Origin: Hymenobacter puniceus
GTDB taxonomy: Bacteria > Bacteroidota > Bacteroidia > Cytophagales > Hymenobacteraceae
Length of the DNA: 64,000 bases
Direction of reading: 5' to 3'
NCBI RefSeq assembly: GCF_014333525.1
Contig: NZ_JACSCX010000004.1
Location: 372,001-436,000 of the forward strand
Of this stretch, positions 8,203 to 16,813 are shown piece by piece. The notes beneath the pieces are model-generated. The model was not told the origin of the DNA, did no database searches, and saw only the letters and a program-made list of their open reading frames with translations. The first letter of the stretch is position 1; each line of letters starts with the position of its first letter. A program made the translations under genes and the position numbers.

Positions 8203-9111
8203 CTATTGCAATTCGGCCGCCACGCCGGTAAGGTAAGCCGCCAATACGGTTGCGGCCAGGCGGGTCGTCTGGTTGTCCCGGTCGAATACGGGATTAAGCT
8301 CCATGACTTCAAACAGGCGCACTTCGCGCTGGCGGCCGGCAAGAAAAGCCGCTTCCGTAGCCTGCCGTGGCGTGAAGCCGTCAGCACTCGGCGCCGATAC
8401 GGCTGGTGCAAACGCCTCGGCGCAGCTGTCCACATCGAAGCTCACGAAGCACGCGCCGCTTTTGGCGGCCCGCGAAAGTGCCCGACTCATATACAGCGGT
8501 ATGCCGTCGGTCTGCACGTGGGCCAGCGGCACTATGGTGGCCTGCTGTTGATGCAGAAACTCGATATCGGGCCAGGTGTTGAGGTTGGAATGCAGGCCCA
8601 GCTCGGTGAAGTGTGGGCCATGCAGAAATCCTTCGCGCAGCAGCCGGCCAAACGGGGTGCCACTGCTGATAACGGGCCGGTCTTTCACATCGGCGTGAGC
8701 ATCCAGGTTGATACCACCAACCACCTGCCCGCCGGTGGCATCAAACAGGCCCCGAACGGTGCTATAGCTGCCATCGTGGGAGCCACCCAGCACCACCACC
8801 CGCGGGTATTGCCGCAGCAGCGCCGCCACCTGCTCCCGGATGTGGGCGTGGTTGGCGGCATGGCCGGGACGGTGCAGGGCTAGGTTGCCAGCATCGGCGA
8901 TGCGCAGACGGTTGAGGTGCACATGGTGCTCCAGGTTGTAGGTTTTGTGGTAGCGGCGCAGTTCGCGCCGGATGGCCGCCGGAGCACCCACCGCCCCGGC
9001 CCGCCCCCCTTCCAGCACCGTCCCAAAATCCAGGGGCAAGCCTACCAGGCACACCTCGGCCTCGGGTAGCTCTGTGGCGGGCTTAATTAGCTCATGCAGG
9101 AAATTCACCAT
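8203..9111 (-). CDS. hutG: Arginase-family hydrolase, probably formimidoylglutamase
   Basis: A 302-residue ureohydrolase. Manganese-binding motifs of the arginase fold are present in order: GGSHDGS, NLDAHADVKDR, and SFDVDSCAEAFAP with VSAPSADGF after it. The end FEVMELNPVFDRDNQTTRLAA is also typical. Formimidoylglutamase, which splits N-formimidoyl-glutamate to glutamate and formamide in histidine degradation, is favoured because a hutU gene lies 3.3 kb away and the sequence style matches Bacteroidota HutG. Agmatinase or another guanidino hydrolase cannot be excluded. It is on the same strand as hutU but not in one operon. Confidence 0.75.
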   Translation of the reverse strand: MVNFLHELIKPATELPEAEVCLVGLPLDFGTVLEGGRAGAVGAPAAIRRELRRYHKTYNLEHHVHLNRLRIADAGNLALHRPGHAANHAHIREQVAALLRQYPRVVVLGGSHDGSYSTVRGLFDATGGQVVGGINLDAHADVKDRPVISSGTPFGRLLREGFLHGPHFTELGLHSNLNTWPDIEFLHQQQATIVPLAHVQTDGIPLYMSRALSRAAKSGACFVSFDVDSCAEAFAPAVSAPSADGFTPRQATEAAFLAGRQREVRLFEVMELNPVFDRDNQTTRLAATVLAAYLTGVAAELQ

Positions 9112-9280
9112 TCCTCAAAAGTAAGATCTGTGGGTGTCTTCAGCGGCTATCCATCAGTTTCGCTGAAAAGTACCGCGCCTCGCTGTGCAAATAACGTTTT
9201 CTATTGTTCTTTAGCTGAACGATACCGCGTATCCGTGTGTTTACTCACCGGTTTGGATTCCCGGTTATTCAACATTACTC

Positions 9281-9703
9281 ATGGTTCTTAGTTTACCTCA
9301 GTTACATGTGCTAGTAGACTCGTCCTCGCTGATGATCTACTATAGTCCAACTCATACTTATCTGCTAGCCGAGTGGCTGGGGCATCATGATGCCGAGTCG
9401 ACCCGGCTTGGCTGCCAGCTTCTGCTGCAGCAAGTGTACAAAACTGGCAGCACCCGCCTGCTCAATGATAGCAGTGAGGCTTTCGGCGACTGGAAGGAAT
9501 TGGCTGTCTGGATTGGCACCACATATTCTTATCAGTTGCAGCAGGCTGGTATTGAAGCCATAGCCTGGGTGAATTCCATGGACTGGCCGGCCCGCAACTG
9601 CGTAGCTTCCTCGCTCCAGTACGTGCCCAAGCCGCTGGTTGCCAGCTTCGATTTCGACCAGCTGGAGGAAGCAAGAGCCTGGCTGCTGCAAACCGACCGC
9701 TAA
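9281..9703 (+). CDS. Hypothetical protein, possible STAS/SpoIIAA-like fold
   Basis: A 140-residue cytosolic protein. The order of predicted elements (YYSPTHTYLLAEWLG, LLLQQVYKTGSTRLLNDSS, IEAIAWVNSM, VASFDFDQLEEARAWL) resembles the alpha/beta STAS/SEC14-like proteins common in Hymenobacter, in which the final helix begins with a conserved EEARAWL-type segment. No catalytic residue is recognisable. The 169 bp upstream holds no gene. Confidence 0.65.
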   Translation: MVLSLPQLHVLVDSSSLMIYYSPTHTYLLAEWLGHHDAESTRLGCQLLLQQVYKTGSTRLLNDSSEAFGDWKELAVWIGTTYSYQLQQAGIEAIAWVNSMDWPARNCVASSLQYVPKPLVASFDFDQLEEARAWLLQTDR

Positions 9704-9730
9704 GCCCGTTTAGCACCGTATCTTTCGGTC

Positions 9731-10168
9731 ATGAACAAGCTTTTCTTGCTGCTGGCAGGGGCATTGCTGACGGCCCCGGCCGCACTGGCCCAGAGCCGGC
9801 CGGCGGCTACGGCCCGACCGGCACCGTCGTTTTTCAGCACTTACGCCTACCGCACCTACACCATTCTTGATAAGGCCACCAGTCCTACGCCGATGGCCGC
9901 AAGCGGCGTGGGCGGCACGCTCACGCTCCGTCCCGATGGCACCTACCAGAAGGCCCTGACCATTGCCGGCAACGGCGGCACCATGCGCTTCGACCAGAAC
10001 GGCCGCTTCCGCTTCACCGCCGACCGAATTGCCTTCACCTACACCGATAAAAAAGGCCAGGCCCGCACCGATGAAGGCACTTTTCGGCTTGCCAACGGCC
10101 TGCTAAAGCTGACTATTCTGGGCTATCCAGCCGGCAACCAGAGCGTGTATACCCTGCAGGCCCAGTAG
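9731..10168 (+). CDS. Secreted lipocalin-like hypothetical protein
   Basis: A 145-residue protein with a signal peptide (MNKLFLLLAGALLTAPAALAQ). The mature part has regular beta strands such as GVGGTLTLRPDGTYQKAL, GGTMRFDQNGRFRFTADRI and TDEGTFRLANGLLKLTI. The strand-turn-strand pattern with F/Y-rich ends resembles the lipocalin-like families of small secreted Bacteroidota proteins. A TATCTTTC sequence (9719-9726) directly precedes the ATG at 9731 and could be a -7 element giving a very short or leaderless mRNA. Function unknown. Confidence 0.7.
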   Translation: MNKLFLLLAGALLTAPAALAQSRPAATARPAPSFFSTYAYRTYTILDKATSPTPMAASGVGGTLTLRPDGTYQKALTIAGNGGTMRFDQNGRFRFTADRIAFTYTDKKGQARTDEGTFRLANGLLKLTILGYPAGNQSVYTLQAQ

Positions 10169-10219
10169 CTAAACTGCTTGTTTGGAGCAGCACCTTGGCA
10201 CACGATGCCGGGGCGTGCG

Positions 10220-10250
10220 TTGCGCCCGGCCGGGCTTTCTGCTAACTTGC
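10220..10250 (+). promoter_or_regulatory. Predicted promoter of the yebC-like gene
   Basis: TTG at 10220-10222, a 20 bp spacer, then TAACTTGC at 10243-10250. This fits the Bacteroidota TTG-N19-21-TAnnTTTG promoter. A short hairpin follows at once: GGCCCG (10251-10256) with CGGGCC (10269-10274). The ATG is 66 nt downstream. Confidence 0.55.
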
Positions 10251-10316
10251 GGCCCGTTCGGCTCCGTCCGGGCCTGCTCACTGAATTTCCTCTTCACCAA
10301 ATCACCTTACTTATAG

Positions 10317-11051
10317 ATGGGACGCGCGTTTGAATTCCGCAAAGGCCGCAAAATGAAGCGCTGGGACCGGATGTCCAAAGATTTCACCCGCATCGGCCGC
10401 GAAATTGTGATGGCCGTGAAGGAATCGGGCTCCAACCCCGATACCAACTCGCGCCTGCGCACGGCTATGCAGAACGCCAAAGGCGTGAACATGCCCAAGG
10501 ACCGGGTGGAAGCCGCCATCAAGCGCGCCAGCTCCCGCGAAGAGAAGGATTACTCGGAAGTGGTGTACGAAGGCTACGCGCCCCACGGCGTGGCTGTAGT
10601 CATCGAAACCGCCACCGACAACCCCACCCGCACCGTGGCCAACGTGCGCATGTATTTCAACCGCGGCAACGGCGCTCTGGGCACCGCCGGCTCCTCTGAC
10701 TACACCTTCACCCGCAAAGGCGTGTTTAAGCTGGCCGCCGAAGGCTTGGAGCTGGATGAGCTGGAGTTGGAGCTGATTGACGCCGGCGCCGAGGACGTAT
10801 ACGCCGACCAGGATGAGGACGAGCACGGCAACGAGAAGCACTTTATCGTGGTGGAAACCGCCTTCACCGACTTCGGCCAGATGCAGAAGGCACTGGAGGA
10901 AAAAGGGCTGAACGTGGTATCGGCGCAGCTGCAGCGCATCCCCAACACCACCGTGCACCTCGAAGGTGAGCAATTGGAAGAAGTGATGAACCTCATCGAG
11001 AAATTCGAGGACGACGACGACGTGCAGGCAGTGTACCACACGCTCGGCTAA
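10317..11051 (+). CDS. YebC/PmpR family transcription/translation factor
   Basis: A 244-residue protein of the YebC family (cytosolic; members act as DNA-binding regulators or, in some bacteria, as translation factors at proline stretches). The signature start MGRAFEFRKGRKMKRWDRMS is present, followed by FTRIGREIVMAVKESG and the NMPKDRVEAAIKRA helix. The middle YEGYAPHGVAVVIE and the acidic domain near GAEDVYADQDEDEHGNE are typical. It is full-length for the family. It has its own predicted promoter and ends before a strong terminator, so it is probably monocistronic. Confidence 0.97.
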   Translation: MGRAFEFRKGRKMKRWDRMSKDFTRIGREIVMAVKESGSNPDTNSRLRTAMQNAKGVNMPKDRVEAAIKRASSREEKDYSEVVYEGYAPHGVAVVIETATDNPTRTVANVRMYFNRGNGALGTAGSSDYTFTRKGVFKLAAEGLELDELELELIDAGAEDVYADQDEDEHGNEKHFIVVETAFTDFGQMQKALEEKGLNVVSAQLQRIPNTTVHLEGEQLEEVMNLIEKFEDDDDVQAVYHTLG

Positions 11052-11110
11052 TCACGGATTAGCACGGATTGTTCTCGGATTACACGGATTTTGTAGTCGA
11101 TTCAGATTGT

Positions 11111-11140
11111 GGCGGGCCGCTCCGGTTGGGGCGGCCCGCC
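11111..11140 (+). terminator. Rho-independent terminator after the yebC-like gene
   Basis: GGCGGGCCGC (11111-11120) and GCGGCCCGCC (11131-11140) form a perfect 10 bp stem with a 10 nt loop, followed by TTTGCGTTT. It lies 59 bp after the stop. Confidence 0.8.
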
Positions 11141-11204
11141 TTTGCGTTTGGTGGTGGCTGCGAAGTTGGCTAGGTTTAGTTTTTCCACCTTCACGCCTGC
11201 CTAC

Positions 11205-12272
11205 GTGCTCCATCGAATTCTTGCCCTCGCCACACTCAGCCTGGCCCTGCTGGCCGCCTGTTCCTCACCTGCTCCCACCGAAACCAGCTCCCCTGAAACG
11301 CCCAGCCTCGCCAGCTACTTCCCCGCGCCCGATACCACGCAGTTGCAAACCGGCGGCGTGCAGATGGTGCCCATCAACACGCCCAAGGGCAAGTTCAATG
11401 TCTGGACCAAGCGCATCGGCCACAACCCGCGCCTGAAGCTGCTGCTGCTCAACGGCGGGCCGGGCGCCACGCACGAGTACTTTGAGTGCATGGAAAGCTT
11501 TCTGCCCCGCGAAGGCGTGGAAATCATCTACTACGACCAGCTTGGCTGCGGCAACTCCGACAACCCCAAGGACACCAGCATGTGGAGCCTGCCACGCTAC
11601 GTGGAAGAAGTGGAGCAGGTGCGCCAGGCCTTAAACCTGGATAGCAGCAATTTTGTGCTGCTCGGCCACAGCTGGGGCGGCATCCTGGCCGCCGAGTACG
11701 CCCTCAAGTACCAGCAGCACCTCAAAGGCCTCGTCATCTCGAACATGATGATGAGCGTGCCCGACTACGGCAAGTACGCCGAAGAAGTGCTGGCCCCGCA
11801 GTTCAAGCCCGAGGTGCTCAAGGAAATCCGGGCCATTGAGGCGCGCAAGGATTTCCAGAATCCACGCTACATGGAACTGCTGCTGCCCAACTTCTACGCC
11901 GAGCACATCCTGCGCCGCCCGCCGGCCGAGTGGCCCGAGCCCGTGAACCGCTCCTTCGCCAAAATGAACCAGTCGTTGTACGTGACCATGCAGGGGCCCA
12001 GCGAGTTTGGCGTGTCGGGCAAGCTGCTGCACTGGAACCGCGTGCCCGACCTGCCGAAGCTGCGCGTGCCGGTGCTCAGCATCGGCGGCAAGCATGACAC
12101 CATGGACCCCGAGCACATGCGCATGGTGGCCCAGAAAGTACAGCACGGCACAGCCCTTATCTGCCCCAATGGCTCGCACATGAGCTTCTACGATGACCAG
12201 CCCACCTACATGCGCGGCCTTATCAAGTGGCTGAAAGGTGTGGACCAGGGCGAGAAACAGGTGAAGCTGTAG
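11205..12272 (+). CDS. Lipoprotein alpha/beta hydrolase, proline iminopeptidase type
   Basis: A GTG start at 11205 gives a classic lipoprotein signal peptide (LHRILALATLSLALLAACSS) with the lipobox LAAC. The frame is open back to 11109, but that would translate the terminator of the previous gene. The catalytic domain follows: LLLNGGPGATHEYF (oxyanion-hole HGGPG-like), YYDQLGCGNSDNP, and the nucleophile elbow LLGHSWGGILAAEYA with the catalytic Ser. GGKHDTMDP likely supplies Asp and NGSHMSFYDD the His. The HGGPG and DQ.G.G.S blocks point to the S33 proline iminopeptidase family. Expected location is a membrane anchor facing the periplasm, removing N-terminal proline from peptides. Confidence 0.88.
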   Translation: MLHRILALATLSLALLAACSSPAPTETSSPETPSLASYFPAPDTTQLQTGGVQMVPINTPKGKFNVWTKRIGHNPRLKLLLLNGGPGATHEYFECMESFLPREGVEIIYYDQLGCGNSDNPKDTSMWSLPRYVEEVEQVRQALNLDSSNFVLLGHSWGGILAAEYALKYQQHLKGLVISNMMMSVPDYGKYAEEVLAPQFKPEVLKEIRAIEARKDFQNPRYMELLLPNFYAEHILRRPPAEWPEPVNRSFAKMNQSLYVTMQGPSEFGVSGKLLHWNRVPDLPKLRVPVLSIGGKHDTMDPEHMRMVAQKVQHGTALICPNGSHMSFYDDQPTYMRGLIKWLKGVDQGEKQVKL

Positions 12273-12487
12273 CGAATTAAATCATGTATCTAGAATGACA
12301 CGTTACCTTTCGACCTTAAAGCATAAATTGACCATAAACAAATCATTTATATACGGCAATTCGTTTACCGCCTTGCAAAATATCATTCGTCATAAATATA
12401 AGTAATGAATTACCAAGCAGGCCTTTTTACATAAACCCAATTGGCAGTAATCATTACGAATTGGTAGCGTACTCCTCATTGGGTGTG
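12273..12487. other. AT-rich intergenic region
   Basis: Part of a roughly 550 bp low-GC stretch (12280-12827) in an otherwise GC-rich window. No RNA gene, clear promoter or repeat could be identified. It contains runs such as ATATACGGCAATTCG and ATAAATATAAGTAATG. Only one small open frame, listed separately, lies in the low-GC stretch. Confidence 0.5.
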
Positions 12488-12727
12488 ATGAGAGGCTTTG
12501 TCAGGCGCGTAGAAATTCGCGTTTATATGCACGTTGCAGAGCAAACAGAGTCATCCTGTATTATCTATTTATCAACGAACATAAGACCAGAGAACTGGTT
12601 CATATTGCTATTTTTTACAGTACCCCTTACAGCATGTATTGCCTCAAACGAACCTTATTACACGATACTATTCGTAATTTCACTTTTTCTATTAACAAGC
12701 ACATGGTTTCACTTACTTTATAAATAG
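12488..12727 (+). CDS. Possible small membrane protein in the low-GC island
   Basis: A 79-residue frame from the ATG at 12488, with an upstream TTG at 12461 also possible. It contains two hydrophobic stretches, WFILLFFTVPLTACIAS and YYTILFVISLFLLTSTWFHL, enough for two membrane helices. Base composition is far lower in GC than its neighbours, so it may be acquired or simply a chance frame in AT-rich DNA. No family is recognised. Confidence 0.3.
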   Translation: MRGFVRRVEIRVYMHVAEQTESSCIIYLSTNIRPENWFILLFFTVPLTACIASNEPYYTILFVISLFLLTSTWFHLLYK

Positions 12728-12827
12728 CAGGAAAATAATTTAATAAATTACTTACAAAGAATGCTCTTACTAAAGAAGAAGTAAAACACATCTTTTAATA
12801 AGGACAGTCATCTTTTTGCTTCGTTTC

Positions 12828-13184
12828 ATGCCTATCCCCTACCGCCCCCTCTTCCTACTCGACGCCGACACAGCCAGCATCTGTGAAATCAAGCGCCTGG
12901 ATGTGCAGAGCGCCAACCCCGCCGACGTGTATTTCTGGCTGTATTATGACCATGCCAGCCGCCAGCTCAGCCACCTCACTTTCGTTTCGATGCATGCCGA
13001 CGGCGATGAACAGCAGCGCGAGTTTGCGCAGGGCCGGTTGCAGTTCAATGCCACGTCCGGCACCTACTCGCCCGCTGGCGCCGGCCCGGCGCTGGCCCTG
13101 CGGCCTGTGGTGCCACCCACGCTGCCAGCCGAGCTGGAAACGGCCTTGTTTGCGCTTTTCAACCAACCTGAAACTTCCAGGTAG
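12828..13184 (+). CDS. Hypothetical cytosolic protein
   Basis: A 118-residue protein from the ATG at 12828 ([20 protein letters not shown]). There is no signal peptide or membrane segment. It contains a beta-rich middle ([20 protein letters not shown]) and a C-terminal helix ([14 protein letters not shown]). The GC content returns to the window norm exactly at this gene. No known domain was recognised. It is followed by a promoter-like motif and hairpin that belong to rluF, so it is probably not cotranscribed with rluF. Confidence 0.6.
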   Translation: MPIPYRPLFLLDADTASICEIKRLDVQSANPADVYFWLYYDHASRQLSHLTFVSMHADGDEQQREFAQGRLQFNATSGTYSPAGAGPALALRPVVPPTLPAELETALFALFNQPETSR

Positions 13185-13205
13185 GGCTGCCGCCGCGCTA
13201 TGCCG

Positions 13206-13252
13206 TATCTTTGCAGGCTGCCGACCCTTCAGGGGCCGGCAGCCTGCTTTTT
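13206..13252 (+). promoter_or_regulatory. -7 element followed at once by a terminator-like hairpin, upstream of rluF
   Basis: TATCTTTG at 13206-13213 matches the -7 consensus. Starting on its last base, GCAGGCTGCCG (13213-13223) pairs perfectly with CGGCAGCCTGC (13237-13247), followed by five T. The hairpin could end transcription of the preceding gene, or form the 5' end of the rluF mRNA. The ATG of rluF is 57 bp downstream. Confidence 0.6.
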
Positions 13253-13308
13253 ACCTGCCTGCCCAAGTGCCTAAGCACCAAGCGCCAGGCCCTACGCACT
13301 TACCACCC

Positions 13309-14478
13309 ATGGCTACCCGTCTCAATAAATACATCAGTGAAAGCGGCGTGTGCTCCCGGCGCGAAGCCGACCGCCACATCGAGCAGGGCAACGTGCTGGT
13401 TAACGGCAAGCGCGCCCACATCGGCGACCAGGTGACCACCAAAGACCGGGTAGTGGTGAACGGCATTGCCATCGAGCCGCGGGCCGAGGAAGACGCCATT
13501 TACATTGCCTACAACAAGCCGCCGGGCATTGTCACGACCACCGACACGAGTGTGCGCGACAACATCATCCGCGACATCAAGCACTCGGTGCGCATTTTCC
13601 CTATCGGCCGCCTCGATAAGGAGTCGCAGGGCCTGATTCTGCTCACCAGCAACGGTGACATCGTCAACAAGATTCTGCGGGCCGGCAACCAGCACGAGAA
13701 GGAATACATTGTGATGGTCGACAAGCCCATCAACGACCAGTTCATCGACGCCATGGCCCACGGCGTGCCCATTCTGGGCGTGATGACGCAGAAATGCAAG
13801 GTCACGAAGGAGACGCCCTATATCTTCCGCATCACGCTCATTCAGGGCATGAACCGCCAGATCCGGCGCATGTGCGAGCATTTCGGCTACGAAGTGGTGC
13901 AGCTGGAGCGTATTCGGGTAATGAACGTCAACGTGAAAGGCCTCGGCCCCGGCGAGTGGCGCGAGCTGACCGAGAAGGAACTGAAGGTGCTCTTCGAGAT
14001 GATCGAGCACTCCAGCGGCACCGACGACGGCGCCCTGCCGCGGCGCCGCAAAACCGTTTCCACCGCCGAAAGCTGGGCCGACCGGCCGTCGCGCAAAACA
14101 TCGCGCCCCGGCACTGGCCTGCCCAAGACCATCATCCGCACCCCCGCCGGCGCACCCAACGATGACGCCCCACGCGCCCCCAAGGCAGCCCCGGCCGGCG
14201 CCTGGGTTGAGAAGCCTGCTGGCCGCAAGTCCAAGCCAGGCTTTCCGGGCAAAGGCTTGTCTACGGCGGGCCGGACTGCTGGCTCGGGCCGGCCTTCGGG
14301 CCAGGCGGGCACCCGGCCCGGCCGCCCGGCTGGCCCCGGCCGCCCAGTTGGCGCTGGCCGCCCAGTTGGCGCTGGCCGCCCGGCTGGTGCGGGCCGCAGC
14401 GCCGCCAGTGGCCCGCCCAAGAGCAAGCCATCAACCCGGGGCTCACGCGGGGCCAGCCGTCCTGGCAAGCGCAAATAA
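13309..14478 (+). CDS. rluF: 23S rRNA pseudouridine synthase RluF-type, with Arg/Gly/Pro-rich tail
   Basis: A 389-residue protein from the ATG at 13309. Residues 1-60 are an S4 RNA-binding domain ([20 protein letters not shown]). The catalytic domain has [19 protein letters not shown] with the catalytic Asp. The stretches [28 protein letters not shown] and [18 protein letters not shown] are close to RluF, which makes pseudouridine in the peptidyl-transferase region of 23S rRNA (U2604 in E. coli); RluB is the alternative. From about residue 245 a basic, low-complexity tail follows, ending in GRPVGAG units. The tail is likely disordered and may bind RNA (inference). Confidence 0.93.
   Translation: MATRLNKYISESGVCSRREADRHIEQGNVLVNGKRAHIGDQVTTKDRVVVNGIAIEPRAEEDAIYIAYNKPPGIVTTTDTSVRDNIIRDIKHSVRIFPIGRLDKESQGLILLTSNGDIVNKILRAGNQHEKEYIVMVDKPINDQFIDAMAHGVPILGVMTQKCKVTKETPYIFRITLIQGMNRQIRRMCEHFGYEVVQLERIRVMNVNVKGLGPGEWRELTEKELKVLFEMIEHSSGTDDGALPRRRKTVSTAESWADRPSRKTSRPGTGLPKTIIRTPAGAPNDDAPRAPKAAPAGAWVEKPAGRKSKPGFPGKGLSTAGRTAGSGRPSGQAGTRPGRPAGPGRPVGAGRPVGAGRPAGAGRSAASGPPKSKPSTRGSRGASRPGKRK
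14321..14397 (+). repeat. 18 bp tandem repeats within the rluF tail
   Basis: The unit GGCCGCCCAGTTGGCGCT occurs as adjacent copies with variants on both sides and encodes [12 protein letters not shown]. It accounts for most of the low-complexity tail of RluF here. Confidence 0.8.
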
Positions 14479-14561
14479 AGCGGCGCCCTTCGCTACCAGC
14501 GGGCCAGGAGAATATCAGGCTGAGTTATTCAAAGCCACTTCATTGCGTTGCATTTTCTACT

Positions 14562-14587
14562 CGGGCCGCCTGGAAACAGGTGGCCCG
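14562..14587 (+). terminator. Rho-independent terminator after rluF
   Basis: CGGGCCGCCTG (14562-14572) pairs with CAGGTGGCCCG (14577-14587) with one G.U pair, closing a GAAA loop. TTGTTGTTT follows. It is 84 bp after the rluF stop. Confidence 0.75.
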
Positions 14588-14883
14588 TTGTTGTTTCTGG
14601 TGGCGAATCATCAAGCAAAGGGGAAAATCAAAAAGTCTGATTTCGCTTTGCATTGAAGTAACCTAATACGGGTAAGACGAATACGGAAACCATTCTTATA
14701 GATAGATAAATTCAGTTTAAAAGTAATATACATGATTGTTGATCAAGTCAAATTTGCCTCACCACAGAGCTTGCTGTAAAGTCTGATTACAACGAAAAGT
14801 GCATAGCATATTCTATCGGCAACCTTCTATGTTTGAGGCGTCGGGGAATTACCCCGGTTCCAACCCTTTTCTACCTGATTGCC
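14588..14883. other. Intergenic region without a recognised gene
   Basis: The stretch between the rluF terminator and the YiaA/B gene is AT-rich around 14690-14780. No RNA gene or repeat family member was seen. It presumably holds the promoter of the next gene. Confidence 0.5.
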
Positions 14884-15306
14884 ATGACTACCGCCAAACC
14901 CTCCAACGCCTTTATTGCTGCTTCCTGGTTTGCTCTGCTGGCCGGAATGGCTGCCTTCATCGTGGGCCTCTGGAACGCCGATATGGCGCTCAACGAGAAA
15001 GGCTATTACTTCACCGTGCTGATGTACGGGCTGTTTTCGGGAATTTCGCTGCAGAAGTCGGTGCGCGACCAGCTGGAAGGCATTCCCGTGACGGGCATTT
15101 ACTACGGCCTGAGCTGGTTTTCCACCATTCTGGCCGTTGCCCTGCTGACGGTGGGCCTCTGGAACGCCACGCTGCTGCTGAGCGAAAAAGGCTTCTACGC
15201 CATGGCTTTTCTGCTGAGCTTATTCGGGGCCATTGCGGTACAGAAAAACACCCGCGACGCCAAGGCGGCTCCTGCGTCGGAGCCGGAAACAACGTTTCAT
15301 AACTAG
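14884..15306 (+). CDS. YiaA/YiaB-type inner membrane protein
   Basis: A 140-residue protein from the ATG at 14884 ([20 protein letters not shown]). It has four membrane helices arranged as two similar halves. Each half has a WF..LLA..(A/T)VGLWNA segment followed by a KG(Y/F)Y.(T/M) motif: [20 protein letters not shown] and [20 protein letters not shown]. That internal duplication is the YiaAB two-helix domain. Function in the inner membrane is unknown. The frame extends upstream with a TTG at 14833, but the ATG gives the conserved start. The gene is followed by a repeat family A element. Confidence 0.88.
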   Translation: MTTAKPSNAFIAASWFALLAGMAAFIVGLWNADMALNEKGYYFTVLMYGLFSGISLQKSVRDQLEGIPVTGIYYGLSWFSTILAVALLTVGLWNATLLLSEKGFYAMAFLLSLFGAIAVQKNTRDAKAAPASEPETTFHN

Positions 15307-15314
15307 CAGCCGGC

Positions 15315-15401
15315 AGTAGCGCGAACTTTGTAGTTCGCGTCCCCACGCCGCTCGAACAATTCCGATGGCGCGGAGACGCGAACTACAAAGTTCGCGCTAC
15401 T
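15315..15401. repeat. Dispersed inverted repeat, family A
   Basis: Perfect 26 bp arms at 15315-15340 and 15376-15401, beginning AGTAGCGCGAACTTTGTAGT. Each arm is itself nearly palindromic (GCGAACTTTGTAGTTCGC). The right arm ends 7 bp before the ATG of the next gene, so the hairpin would be in its 5' leader. Confidence 0.9.
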
Positions 15402-15408
15402 TTTAACC

Positions 15409-15954
15409 ATGAGCCTGACCCCGAAACAACATATGCTGGCCGGCGAGCCGTACCTCGCCAACGACCCTGAGCTGGTAGCCGAGCGCCGGCGCGCCAGGCA
15501 GCTCTGCCACCGCTACAACCAGGAGCCCGTGGACCTCAACCGGCAGGTGCTGGCCGAGCTGCTCAGCCGGGAAACCAACGCCCACATCGAAGCTCCCTTC
15601 CGCTGCGACTATGGCTATAACATCCAGCTGGGCCGGAATTTCTACGCCAACTACAACTTCACGGTCCTCGACTGCGCCCCGGTCGTCATCGGCGACAACG
15701 TGTTTGTGGCACCCAACGTAGTGCTGAGCACGGCTGGCCACCCGGTGGAGGTAGAACCCCGCGTGGCGGGCTGGGAGTTTGCCAAGCCCATCCATATCGG
15801 CGACAACGTGTGGCTGGGCGCGGGCGTGCTGGTGCTGCCGGGCGTGACGATTGGCGCGGGCACCACCATCGGGGCCGGCAGCGTGGTTACGCGCGACATT
15901 CCGGCCGGCGTGGTAGCCGTGGGCAACCCCTGCCGGGTAATTCGGACGCTGTGA
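15409..15954 (+). CDS. Sugar O-acetyltransferase (maltose/galactoside acetyltransferase type)
   Basis: A 181-residue hexapeptide-repeat acetyltransferase that moves acetyl from acetyl-CoA to a sugar hydroxyl; cytosolic trimer in known members. The N-terminal Mac domain (KQHMLAGEPYLANDPELVAE) is typical. The left-handed beta helix contains FYANYNFTVLDCAPVVIGDN, the catalytic-His block STAGHPVE, and VWLGAGVLVLPGVTIGAGTT with the C-terminal VAVGNPCRVIR. Maltose, glucose or another sugar may be the acceptor. The next gene begins inside its stop codon. Confidence 0.93.
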   Translation: MSLTPKQHMLAGEPYLANDPELVAERRRARQLCHRYNQEPVDLNRQVLAELLSRETNAHIEAPFRCDYGYNIQLGRNFYANYNFTVLDCAPVVIGDNVFVAPNVVLSTAGHPVEVEPRVAGWEFAKPIHIGDNVWLGAGVLVLPGVTIGAGTTIGAGSVVTRDIPAGVVAVGNPCRVIRTL

Positions 15955-16694
15955 GCGGGGCTTCAACCGCTCACAGCCGGTCGTTTCCGGAAGCACTGTC
16001 GGCGCTGTATGCCACATTTTCGCATCTGCGGCTGCGGCAGCTGCTGGAAGCTTGCCCCTGCTGCATCACGGCCGCCGAAAATCTGGTTTTATGTACGGTG
16101 CCACTGGCCGACCTGACGGAAGCGCAACTGCAGCGCTATGCGTTCAAAGCCATGACAACCTGGGGCAACGCCGCCGATTTCCGGTATTTCCTGCCCCGCC
16201 TGTTGGAACTGTCGTTGCGGCCGGATGCGGACATTGAGAAAGAAACCGTGTTCGGCAAGCTGGAACTGGCCGATTGGACTTCCTGGCCGGCAGCGGAACA
16301 GGCAGCCATCCGGGAAATACTGCTGGCTTGGTGGGCCCATCATATCCAGCACGAGTGCTTTTTTGAGGAGGAAGTGATGGCTTGGCTGATACGACTGCTG
16401 GGAACCATCAGACCACTGTTGCTGGCGTGGGAGCCCGCCGCGCCGGGCTGGGCCTCCGAAAATCTGGTACGCATGGTACAGAATCTTGACACATTGGAGC
16501 AGCATATCCGCACGCTTAATCCGGCTGAGGCGGTTCACCGAATTACCACATTGCGGCAGTGGCTAAAGCAGCAGCTCCCGATTCTGGAGGCGGGCTTTTT
16601 TCAGGAAGAAACTCGCCATGAGGAATTTACTCAGGCAATTTCTCTGGCTCATACCCTGGTTGCGGCCCTTCCTGCCACCGGAACACCGCTGTAA
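15951..16694 (+). CDS. Hypothetical protein translationally coupled to the acetyltransferase
   Basis: A 247-residue protein with a GTG start at 15951 that overlaps the TGA of the acetyltransferase in a GTGA quartet, which suggests translational coupling. The protein is largely helical. Its start has two close cysteines ([17 protein letters not shown]), and it is rich in Trp and Leu ([40 protein letters not shown]). There is no signal peptide and no recognised domain. The near-terminal [19 protein letters not shown] segment is the best candidate for a conserved block. Function unknown. Confidence 0.65.
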   Translation: MSGASTAHSRSFPEALSALYATFSHLRLRQLLEACPCCITAAENLVLCTVPLADLTEAQLQRYAFKAMTTWGNAADFRYFLPRLLELSLRPDADIEKETVFGKLELADWTSWPAAEQAAIREILLAWWAHHIQHECFFEEEVMAWLIRLLGTIRPLLLAWEPAAPGWASENLVRMVQNLDTLEQHIRTLNPAEAVHRITTLRQWLKQQLPILEAGFFQEETRHEEFTQAISLAHTLVAALPATGTPL

Positions 16695-16719
16695 ATACCC
16701 GACAAATCCGCTTCTCCTG

Positions 16720-16760
16720 TATCTTGCGGGCCGCTGGCAGCTTTGGCGCCGGCGGCCCGC
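16720..16760 (+). promoter_or_regulatory. -7 element merged with a hairpin upstream of bioB
   Basis: TATCTTGC at 16720-16727 resembles the -7 consensus. GCGGGCCGC (16726-16734) overlaps it and pairs perfectly with GCGGCCCGC (16752-16760). The bioB ATG is 53 bp downstream. No clear -33 TTG was found. Confidence 0.45.
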
Positions 16761-16813
16761 CCCGTTTGGCCCCGTTGCCACGCGACTATCAACCACCGAA
16801 ACGCCTCCCACCC

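Noticed and set aside
12883..13308. Upstream extension of rluF
   Set aside because: It would translate another gene out of frame and its terminator-like hairpin; the S4 domain starts at 13309.
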